Of a stretch of DNA of 64,000 nt, positions 23,200 to 31,411 are shown one piece after another. The notes beneath the pieces were generated by a model. That model did no database searches. It was not told the origin of the DNA and saw only the letters and a program-made list of their open reading frames with translations. The translations under genes were made by a program, and so were the position numbers. Source of the stretch: Chrysoperla carnea (Eukaryota; Arthropoda; Insecta; Neuroptera; Chrysopidae). The stretch spans positions 4,089,001 through 4,153,000 of the forward strand of contig NC_058342.1 in NCBI RefSeq assembly GCF_905475395.1, written 5' to 3'. The number at the start of each line of letters is the position of its first letter. The stretch's first letter is position 1.

Positions 23200-24064
23200 T
23201 CAAGACACGTGACCGGATGTTAATATTTTTTTTTTTTATTGAATTAGCAATGTAATATGACACTTGAAATTTACATAATAAAAATACATGTTCAAACTTG
23301 TTTGAATGGACTTTGATCTTAAAATAATTTTACACGTGTCAGCAATTTTCAAGAATATGTTAATTTGACCTTGAAAAATATGATATCATCATCTTATAAC
23401 AAGTTCAAACTTGTTTGAAATAATTTTACACGTGACCGGATGTTAATATTTTTTTTTTATGATTAAGCAATGTAATATGACACTTGAAATTTACATAATA
23501 AAAATACATGTTCAAACTTGTTTGAATGGACTTTGATCTTAAAATAATTTTACACGTGTCAGCAATTTTCAAGAATATGTTAATTTGACCTTGAAAAATA
23601 TGATATCATCATCTTATAACAAGTTCAAACTTGTTTGAAATAATTTTACACGTGACCGGATGTTAATATTTTTTTTTTATGATTAAGCAATGTAATATGA
23701 CACTTGAAATTTACATAATAAAAATACATGTTCAAACTTGTTTGAATGGACTTTGATCTTATAATAATTTTACACGTGTCAGCTATTCTCAAGAATATGT
23801 TGAAATAGATATCATCTAACCTTGAAAAATATTGTAATTTGACACTTTAAGTATACATCATAAAATTCAAGATACGTGACCGGATGTTAATATTTTTTTT
23901 ATTGAATCAGCAATATAATATGACACTTGAAATTTACATAATAAAAATACATGTTCAAACTTGTTTGAATGGACTTTGATCTTAAAATAATTTTACACGT
24001 GTCAGCTATTCTCAAGAATATGTTGAAATAGATTTGACCTTGAAAAATATGATATCATCATCTT
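23200..24064 (+). repeat. ~220-bp satellite array (left arm, about four units)
   Basis: The unit recurs at about 23249, 23468, 23690 and 23911, marked by 'CAATGTAATATGACACTTG'. Each unit holds one or two CACGTG E-boxes (one as CACGTGACCGG), TGATATCATC, and near-palindromes such as TTCAAACTTGTTTGAA. The same satellite occurs inverted at 24480-25500 and 27370-28390. Confidence 0.85.
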
Positions 24065-24089
24065 GTTTCTAAAATTGTAATTTTTTTTA

Positions 24090-24240
24090 AATAAAATTTT
24101 TTTTTATCTTATCTGTAGTACAAGTTGATTTATTATTCCTTATAAAGAGCATATTATATAGGTTGATTGATGATACTTGTTAGGTTATTAAGCGCTGTTT
24201 ATCAACTGTATAGGTCATTTAACTTGTGAGCTTTCATGTG

Positions 24241-24242
<2 letters not shown>
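24090..24242 (+). repeat. Interior direct repeat, copy 1 (copy 2 at 26205-26358)
   Basis: About 150 bp beginning '..TATCTGTAGTACAAGTTGAT' and ending 'TTCATGTGATAA' recurs at 26205-26358 with roughly ten percent differences. Copy 1 runs into a (TAA)n tract; copy 2 runs into a 16-bp tandem repeat. Confidence 0.75.

Positions 24243-24312
<70 letters not shown>
24241..24312. repeat. (ATA)n microsatellite
   Basis: About 24 perfect trinucleotide units. The minus-strand 'ORF' across it is a run of tyrosines and not a gene. Confidence 0.95.
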
Positions 24313-24316
<4 letters not shown>

Positions 24317-24479
24317 TAACGTAAAAAATATATGCGGAAAAAACTAACTGAAGCAAAGGTGAATTTCAAAAGAGATACTTCAACAGCTACGTACATCACT
24401 TTTTATAGCATTATCCCCACCACTAAAAAAGTTGTAATTTGATATTTTTATAATCGTAATTCAAACTAATTATTTTTTC

Positions 24480-25500
24480 TTGGAATTCAGACAAGTTTAA
24501 ACAAGTTCAAACAAGTTTAAACATGTATTTTTATTATGTAAATTTCAAGTGTCATATTATATTGCTGATTCAATAAAAAAATATTAACATCCGGTCACGT
24601 ATCTTGAATTTTATCATGTATACTTAAAGTGTCAAATTACAATATTTTTCAAGGTTAGATGATATCTATTTCAACATATTCTTGAAAATTGCAGACTCAT
24701 AATATTCTTTTCTTGGAATTCAGATTTGCAAATTATTATCTAACACGTTCAAGTGTCATATTACATTGCTTAATCATAAAAAAATATTAACATTCGGTCA
24801 CGTGTTTTGACACATGTAAAATTATTTCAAACAAGTTTGAACTTGTAACAAGATGATGATATCATATTTTTCAAGGTCAAATCTATTTCAACATATTCTT
24901 GAAAATTGCTGACACGTGTAAAATTATTTTAAGATCAAAGTCCATTCAAACAAGTTTGAACATGTATTTTTATTATGTAAATTTCAAGTGTCATATTACA
25001 TTGCTTAATCATAAAAAAGAAATTTCCGAATAAAAAATCATTTTATAAAATCTATGTATTTTTATTTTTAAATATTTATAATACAACACTGTTTTTTTAA
25101 ATAAGAAACTTACAACAAACAAGTTTGAACTTGTAACAGGATGATGATATCATATTTTTCAAGGTCAAATCTATTTCAACATATTCTTGAGAATAGCTGA
25201 CACGTGTAAAATTATTTTAAGATCAAAGTCCATTCAAACAAGTTTGAACATGTATTTTTATTATGTAAATTTCAAGTGTCATATTACATTGCTTAATCAT
25301 AAAAAAATATTAATATCCGGTCACGTGTTTTGACACATGTAAAATTATTTCAAACAAGTTTGAACTTGTTACAAGATGATGATATCATATTTTTCAAGGT
25401 CAAATTAACATATTCTTGAAAATTGCAGACTCATAATATTCTTTTCTTGGAATTCAGATTTGCAAATTATTATCTAACACGTTCAAGTATCATATTACAT
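24480..25500 (-). repeat. Inverted-orientation satellite block inside the element
   Basis: The ~220-bp satellite appears here in the orientation of the right arm. It is mixed with an ~80-bp duplicated piece (about 24690-24770 and 25425-25505, both with 'TTCTTTTCTTGGAATTCAG'). A 97-bp foreign insert lies at 25019-25115. The element may therefore contain a nested partial copy of itself. Confidence 0.7.
25019..25115. repeat. 97-bp inverted repeat of 26739-26835
   Basis: The sequence from 'GAAATTTCCGAATAAAAAAT' to 'AAGAAACTTACAA' is the exact reverse complement of 26739-26835, which lies just 3' of the 121-codon ORF. It replaces part of a satellite unit, suggesting conversion or template switching within the element. 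Confidence 0.85.
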
Positions 25501-25521
25501 TGCTTGGAATATGAATCAGCT

Positions 25522-25683
25522 ATGAATAGTAAGAGTGTCCTAGAGGTTGATGAAAATATTTCTTATTATAATATTGATCCCAATGTATTAATTGATACAT
25601 TAAGAAGTCTATATTCTACTGATGTTGGAAAAGAAATACTGTCTATAATTCATCACTTGCGAAAAAAAAATATAATTAAATAA
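25522..25683 (+). CDS. Short cargo-like ORF (54 codons), function unknown
   Basis: The frame runs from ATG 25522 to TAA 25683, with 'VLEVDENISYYNIDPNVLID' followed by a helical, basic end. It is also open upstream to 25423, but that part is satellite sequence. The composition looks like a genuine protein rather than translated repeat. It may be a captured exon or the remains of an element gene. No family is recognised. No start context or splice signal decides its true 5' end. Confidence 0.35.
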   Translation: MNSKSVLEVDENISYYNIDPNVLIDTLRSLYSTDVGKEILSIIHHLRKKNIIK

Positions 25684-26000
25684 CAAGTTGATATTAACTT
25701 TTAACATAAAATTAGTAATTTCTTATTAAAAATCATTTAGTAATACGTTCTATGAATAATTTTTCTATTAAAAATAAAACAGTCTATCAAGATAAAACAT
25801 TTTTATTATTTTAAAAAATACATCCATCATATTTCCCAATCCTAGGTATAAGTGTAGAAGATGTTTGTGAATCAATATGAATTCTAATTCAAAATAATGA
25901 ATTTACCTTAAATGATGACTTAAAAATATCAAGTTCATAATTTGATTAGATTCTGGAATAAGTGCAAACATACAAATACTCAAATCAAACCGATACTGCA

Positions 26001-26196
26001 CCAAATTACTCCGATATTACTCCAAATTACTCCGATATTACTCCAAATTACCCCCAAATTACTCCGATATTACTCCAAATTACTCCGATATTACTCCAAA
26101 TTACCCCAAATTACTCCGATATTACCCCAAATTACTCCGATATTACTCCAAATTACTCCGATATTACTCCAATATTACTCCAAATTACTCCGATAA
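26001..26196. repeat. 21-bp tandem repeat (CCAAATTACTCCGATATTACT)n
   Basis: About nine units, some shortened by a few bases. Because 21 is a multiple of three, two frames stay open through it (QITPILL and NYSDITP heptads). These are judged incidental. Confidence 0.9.
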
Positions 26197-26204
26197 TACA
26201 GCAG

Positions 26205-26358
26205 GGTAAATTTTTTTATCTAATCTGTAGTAAAAGTTGATTTATTATTATTCCATATAAAGAGCATATTATATGGGTTGAATGATGATGCTTGTTAGAT
26301 TATTAAGCACTGTCTATCAACTATATGGGTCACTTAATTTGCAAGCATTCATGTGATA
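26205..26358 (+). repeat. Interior direct repeat, copy 2
   Basis: Partner of 24090-24242. Confidence 0.75.
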
Positions 26359-26395
26359 ACACGCTTCAGACAGCGAAACAGCTAGCTAAGTTGAA

Positions 26396-26568
26396 CCTGT
26401 TTAGATACAGACCTGTTTAGATACAGACCTGTTAAGATACAGACCTGTTTAGATACAGACCTGTTAAGATACAGACCTGTTTAGATACAGACCTGTTTAG
26501 ATACAGACCTGTTTAGATACAGACCAGTATTAAACCGAGCTGTTTCTTATTAGACCTGTTTAGATTTT
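26396..26568. repeat. 16-bp tandem repeat (ACCTGTTTAGATACAG)n
   Basis: About eight units, two with TTAAG in place of TTTAG, followed by a degenerate unit near 26555. There are no spacers, so it is not a CRISPR array. Confidence 0.9.
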
Positions 26569-26895
26569 ATATTTATTTTTAAAATTACATCATAACCTAT
26601 TGAGAACTCAGTATGAACGGTGTTTTTGCGAACATACTTGTAACAATAAAAAAAATGCCATAGTGGACCCCTTTTGTGAACATATTTGTGTTTTATAAAA
26701 AAAATAAAAAATATCACATTGTAAAAATATTATTTTTATTGTAAGTTTCTTATTTAAAAAAACAGTGTTGTATTATAAATATTTAAAAATAAAAATACAT
26801 AGATTTTATAAAATGATTTTTTATTCGGAAATTTCTGATGTATAACAATAAAATATATATATCTTGCAGTAACAAAATTCAATATAGGAATGATT

Positions 26896-27261
26896 TTAAA
26901 ATAATGCTTGACTTTCCTCTTCGATGTCAACACAATCTTCGTTAACATCATCTTCGAATAGGCGCAGCGTTAATTGGTGACTTCTTCCAATTTTCTCCTC
27001 CACCATCAAATACCCCGGTTTTGTGTTAAATAATTTAATCATGTTGTCCGTCAACACTGCAAACCTAGATGGTAGAAAAACCCCCTCGTTTTCTGTACCA
27101 TCTAGGCTTATATCCAGTAAAACTTTTATTGATGGTCCATGTATCGTTAGAATCCGCTCCATTTTTAGTATTTTTAATTTTTTTTTTAGTGGCAAGTAGT
27201 CCATTTTTATGCATGGTCGCACTAAACAACTATCTAATAATTTTAATTCTGCTCTATTCAT
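26896..27261 (-). CDS. 121-codon ORF carried by the TIR element, function unknown
   Basis: This uninterrupted frame lies in the element interior. The start may be 27261 or the internal methionine at 27202-27204 ('MDYLPLKKK'). It encodes a hydrophobic/charged alternation likely to form beta strands ('RILTIHGPSIKVLLDISLD'), a 'GVFLPSRFAVLTDNMIKLF' block, and an acidic tail. I recall similar 'FLPSRF'-containing small proteins in insect repeats, but I cannot name a family. The codon pattern and lack of stops in very AT-rich sequence suggest selection or recent capture. Its 3' flank (26739-26835) was copied into the satellite block at 25019-25115. It is the best candidate for real cargo. Confidence 0.5.
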   Translation of the reverse strand: MNRAELKLLDSCLVRPCIKMDYLPLKKKLKILKMERILTIHGPSIKVLLDISLDGTENEGVFLPSRFAVLTDNMIKLFNTKPGYLMVEEKIGRSHQLTLRLFEDDVNEDCVDIEEESQALF

Positions 27262-27359
27262 TTTGATTAATATTATGAATATTTAATGAAAACTGATATT
27301 ACCGTAATGTCGAGCGCCTTTTTGATATGATTACCACCACTCCAAAAATCCCCCCCACC

Positions 27360-27490
27360 AGCAGAAATTATTATCTAATCTCATAACACGTGTAAAATTA
27401 TTTTAAGATCTAATGCGATTCAAACAAGTTTAAACATGTTCAAACAAGTTTGAACATGTATTTTTATTCAAACAAGTTTGAACTTGTAGC
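27360..27490 (-). repeat. Satellite fragments between cargo ORF and right TIR
   Basis: Partial satellite units with repeated 'AACAAGTTTGAACATG' palindromic words fill the space up to the right arm. Confidence 0.6.
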
Positions 27491-28914
27491 AGGATGATGA
27501 TATCATATTTTTCAAGGTCAAATCTATTTCAACATATTCTTGAGAATAGCTGACACGTGTAAAATTATTTTAAGATCAAAGTCCATTCAAGCAAGTTTGA
27601 ACATGTATTTTTATTATGTAAATTTCAAGTGTCATATTATATTGCTGATTCAATAAAAAAAATATTAACATCCGGTCACGTATCTTGAATTTTATGATGT
27701 ATACTTAAAGTGTCAAATTACAATATTTTTCAAGGTTAGATGATATCTATTTCAACATATTCTTGAGAATAGCTGACACGTGTAAAATTATTATAAGATC
27801 AAAGTCCATTCAAACAAGTTTGAACATGTATTTTTATTATGTAAATTTCAAGTGTCATATTACATTGCTTAATCATAAAAAAAAAATATTAACATCCGGT
27901 CACGTGTAAAATTATTTCAAACAAGTTTGAACTTGTTATAAGATGATGATATCATATTTTTCAAGGTCAAATTAACATATTCTTGAAAATTGCTGACACG
28001 TGTAAAATTATTTTAAGATCAAAGTCCATTCAAACAAGTTTGAACATGTATTTTTATTATGTAAATTTCAAGTGTCATATTACATTGCTTAATCATAAAA
28101 AAAAAATATTAACATCCGGTCACGTGTAAAATTATTTCAAACAAGTTTGAACTTGTTATAAGATGATGATATCATATTTTTCAAGGTCAAATTAACATAT
28201 TCTTGAAAATTGTTGACACGTGTAAAATTATTTTAAGATCAAAGTCCATTCAAACAAGTTTGAACATGTATTTTTATTATGTAAATTTCAAGTGTCATAT
28301 TACATTGCTAATTCAATAAAAAAAAAAAATATTAACATCCGGTCACGTGTCTTGAATTTTATCATGTATAAAGTGTCAAATTACAATATTTTTCAAGGTC
28401 AAATTAACATATTCTTGAAAATTGCTGACTAATGTCAACGTCCCGCCCCCGTTCACTCTCCGCCACTATTGGTTAAAGCCAATGACGTCATCAATGCTTA
28501 GGCAGCCATTATTCTCCTCCACCACACCTCCCGACGCCATCTTAATTTACTATTGGCCAATGCCGAGGTTTCCAACATTCACCTAGGTTTGCCCTTACAT
28601 CCCGCCCCCTGTTCACTCTCCGCCACTATTGGTTAAAGCCAACCCCCCCGTTTAGCCATTCCTCACCCCACCACACCTCCCAACGCCATCTTGATTTTTA
28701 CAGCGCTACTATTGGTCAAAGCCAATGACGTCATCAATGCTTAGGCAGCCATTATTCCCCAACACCACACCTCCCGACGCCATCTTGATTTACTATTGGT
28801 CAATGACGTCATCTATCCCCTCCAACTTCCGAGGTTTCCAACATTCACCTAGGTTTGCCCTTTTTTGAAAAGTGTACCATCCAACTGCGCTGAAATCCCT
28901 GTGACTCTTCTACT
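27491..28914 (-). repeat. Right terminal inverted repeat (~1.42 kb)
   Basis: This is the mirror of 22641-24064: satellite copies come first (27491-28390), then the GC-rich tip with the same promoter-like motifs on the opposite strand. Confidence 0.92.
28435..28820 (-). promoter_or_regulatory. Promoter-like motif cluster in the right TIR tip
   Basis: This is the mirror copy of the left cluster: CGCCATCTT, ATTGG, TGACGTCA and CCCGCCCCC words in the same order and spacing on the opposite strand. Both clusters point toward the element interior with the same strand. Confidence 0.6.
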
Positions 28915-28920
28915 CCTAAC

Positions 28921-29218
28921 CTTAATCCTAATCATTGGAGTACGTAACTGTCAAACAAATAAGTTGTGTTTGCTTTGTCTTATACGAAATTTATTTGAAA
29001 ATCTATTTAGTCAAAGTTCTGTCAAGTAAATGTGTGTAAGAAACATATTGTGCTAGCAGTGTTTTGAAATTTAACATTCGAATTAAATGAAAAGTGTTGA
29101 AAAATGGTAAGACATATTTTAATTACAATAATCGGGGAATAGGTTAGTATAAAATAACCAAAGATCACAACACAATATTAGAACATCGTGAGGTGATATT
29201 TAGGCATAATAATAACAC
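28921..29218. other. Flank of the TIR element, probably decayed LINE
   Basis: The minus strand just outside the element can continue the interrupted LINE frame for about a dozen codons before stops appear. Nothing else is recognised. Confidence 0.35.
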
Positions 29219-29298
29219 AAGCCCGTAGCTCAGCTGGTTGGGGCGTTTGCTTATAAAACTTCATAGAATTGAAAGCGTGAATTTCATCCTGTGAGTTG
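29219..29298 (+). other. tRNA-like sequence (pseudo-tRNA or SINE head)
   Basis: 'GCCCGTAGCTCAGCTGGTTG' is a clear tRNA 5' half with an A box. The anticodon-arm area 'TTGCTTATAAAAC' follows. The B-box half is degraded ('GAATTTCATCC'). The 3' acceptor strand does not pair. It could be an old tRNA-derived SINE or tRNA pseudogene and is not a functional tRNA gene. Confidence 0.5.
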
Positions 29299-29389
29299 TT
29301 TCTTGATATGTTTATAATTTTTGTAATCGATTCTTTAACTTAATTGGTGAAAATTTATTCAACATATTTAATTGGAAAGGTTAATAAAA

Positions 29390-30807
29390 ATGGTTGATGC
29401 CGAAAAACTTTTAAAAGCTATTACTGAAGAAACTGCTACATTTCGTAGAATAATTGATGATAATAATTTGGGAATAAAAACTTTGAGATTGGAATTGAAG
29501 AAAATAAATGATCAATATTTGAATTGGAAATGGTAAGGCTAAAGTAGGATAATCAACTTTTGAGAATAGAAAATAATGGCCAAAAGAAAAGAATACTACG
29601 AATAGAGCGGGATCTAGGGGCTAGTAATGTGGTATTTAAAGGAGTAGTGCAGAAGCACGAAATGCATTTGTAAAATTTGATACATAGAATCATCGTTGAA
29701 AAGCTTGAAATAATCTGTAAAAATGATGAAATAGAATGTGCAGAAAGATAAGGTTCTCATGGCAAATATTCGAGACCCATACATGTTAGATTTCACAATG
29801 AAAGCACTAGGAATAACATAATGAAATACAGAAAGAAACTCAAACGATCAACTATTTTAATCGATGAAGAATTCACACCAGAAGTAAGAGAAGAAAGAAG
29901 ATATTTAGACAAATTCTGAAAAAAGAGAAACAAGCTTGGCAAAATGACATATGAAATACGACAAATTGATTATTGCTAATGAAATATATACAATATATAG
30001 TAAAAGATATCAATAAGGCAACAATGTTATCATATAAAAAGGTAAATAGAAAGCGACAAACGGATACTACAAAACATAAACGCATTAGAAGTGACGACGG
30101 AGAAGAGATTGAGGAAATTCATTTGGAATTGGGAGAAAAATTAACGATGATGAACAAAAAGAAAATCATGAGAACCGAAGGTAATTAATTCATGACAACA
30201 TTATTTAAGCTAGAATTCAGTAAAAAAAAGTTCCGTTTGATGCTTAGAAAATGGAGCAAATATAAATACGAAGACGGGCTTAGCTTTAACCCTATTTTGA
30301 AATATAGAAGGAATGAACAGAATCAAGTACAATAAACAAATAGTAGAATTTATCTCCAAGTATAACATAATCATATTACTTGAAACATGGTGTGAAGCTG
30401 ATGCGGTAGTTAATATTAATGGATATTAGTTCTTTGTGAGAGACCCGAATGAAGTTGAAGAAATCGGAAGAAAATCTGGAAGGATTGTAGTACATCAAAT
30501 GGAGGAATTGAAAGAGAATATAATTTTTTTTTAAATAATGTAAATGGCTACGTTTGGCTACTACGGGACATAAAAAGTAAAAAATTTCTTATATGTGCGA
30601 TATATAATCCACCAAAGTGTTCAAGATACTCTAAATTCAGAATTTTTTAACTGTTAAAAAAAAAAAATCTTGGATATGGAATATAAGTACGCAGTTGCAG
30701 AACTAGTATTGTTATTGGAGATGTAAATGGAAAGGTAGGAGAAATTCAAGAATATAATATTGAAACTGATACTAAATACTATAATCTATCCAAAAATTTA
30801 AATATTA
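29390..30807 (+). pseudogene. LINE 5' half: coiled-coil protein and endonuclease remnants
   Basis: From ATG 29390 a short frame gives a helical N-terminus ('LLKAITEETATFRRIIDDNN'). After several frameshifts, 'STILIDEEFTPEVREERRYL' (about 29850-29910) matches the block in front of the endonuclease. From about 30330 broken frames give endonuclease motifs: 'FISKYNIIILLETW', 'LICAIYNPPKCS' and 'SIVIGDVNGKVGE'. The LINE is cut at 30807 by the BEL/Pao element and resumes at 45466. The two halves do not cover the end of the endonuclease and start of RT, so a deletion preceded or accompanied the insertion. Confidence 0.72.
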
Positions 30808-30808
30808 G

Positions 30809-31033
30809 TGTTGGGTACGGAAATCAAATTGGGAAAATTAGCTGGTGCTTACCTTATTATTAATTCCTTGGAAAACATAACTTTCTTTAAATTATTATAC
30901 TGGCGAGATATCGTCCATAAAACATATAAAAACTTTATATAACACACGTATATTGTTTAAACTGGCTTTTTAACACAACGATCAATAATGTATATTGATT
31001 AAGAAAGTGTCTAGATCACGCACAGTTTGCGCA
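30809..31033 (-). repeat. BEL/Pao LTR (3' LTR in coding sense)
   Basis: Starts TGTTGGGTACGG and ends TTTGCGCA on the plus strand. It matches 45239-45464 with about ten substitutions and small indels, so the insertion is not very recent. Confidence 0.85.
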
Positions 31034-31411
31034 TTGTGCGTTTGTGTAGGCACCAGTGTAAAGGGAATGGTTAAGGGATCCGTACAGTAAGGAAAGTCCA
31101 TACATTATCCCCCACCAAAATGAACATTTTTCAACTGCAATGGATTGCACCTTAAACCATTTAGACAATTGTGAAATCGGCGATTGGCAAACCATATTTA
31201 AAACAATTACAAATACAAATAAAGATGCTATAGCGATAGCAAAATTTGGCACTTTTACAAAACTCGAAATAAAAATAAAATAAAGCACGGGACATGGGAA
31301 CATTTAACATGAAACGGGACACAGAAAGCACTAAGTGGACTGTATAAGGTTACGGAAGGACAGGGAGTACCAACAATTTACGAACGGGTCGGGTGAGATG
31401 GTCGGAACTAG
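31034..31411 (-). pseudogene. BEL/Pao integrase last codons and 3' untranslated region
   Basis: The integrase frame, interrupted at 40019, continues here: if the Gypsy insert and one CTAG are removed, it reads on through 31407 to a TAG at 31331-31333. The remaining ~300 bp up to the LTR are untranslated. The join across both sides fixes the exact Gypsy insertion point. Confidence 0.7.

Larger units (their letters stand above)
22641..24064 (+). repeat. Left terminal inverted repeat (~1.42 kb)
   Basis: This matches the reverse complement of 27491-28914 with few differences, mostly A/T run lengths. The outer ~480 bp are GC-rich and hold two partial tandem units beginning GGGCAAACCTAGGTGAATG (about 22695 and 22962). 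The inner ~900 bp are the CACGTG-bearing satellite. Confidence 0.92.
22641..28914. mobile_element. 6.27-kb TIR element with AG...CT ends and 6-bp TSD (Maverick/Polinton-like ends, non-autonomous)
   Basis: The element starts AGTAGAAGAGTCACAGGG and ends with its reverse complement CCCTGTGACTCTTCTACT. The arms (22641-24064 and 27491-28914) are near-perfect inverted repeats of about 1.42 kb. CCTAAC directly flanks both ends (22635-22640, 28915-28920). Six-base duplications, long TIRs and AG/CT ends are known for Maverick/Polinton elements; IS3EU and Dada elements also make duplications of this size. No polymerase, integrase or transposase is encoded, so it must be moved in trans. The TIR tips are GC-rich regulatory-like sequence, the inner arms a ~220-bp satellite, and the centre holds simple repeats and two short ORFs. 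It interrupts a LINE. Confidence 0.9.

Noticed and set aside
24202..24399. 65-codon minus-strand ORF rich in tyrosine
   Set aside because: It is the (ATA)n microsatellite read as codons.
25942..26240. Two overlapping ORFs with heptad repeats (QITPILL, NYSDITP)
   Set aside because: Both arise from a 21-bp tandem repeat whose length keeps the frame; no protein-like flanks.
26396..26568. Regular short repeats that might be taken for a CRISPR array
   Set aside because: Units are contiguous 16-mers without spacers, in a eukaryotic transposon; it is a minisatellite.
31016..31303. 95-codon minus-strand ORF with hydrophobic start
   Set aside because: Lies across the BEL/Pao LTR and 3' untranslated region; no conserved motif.
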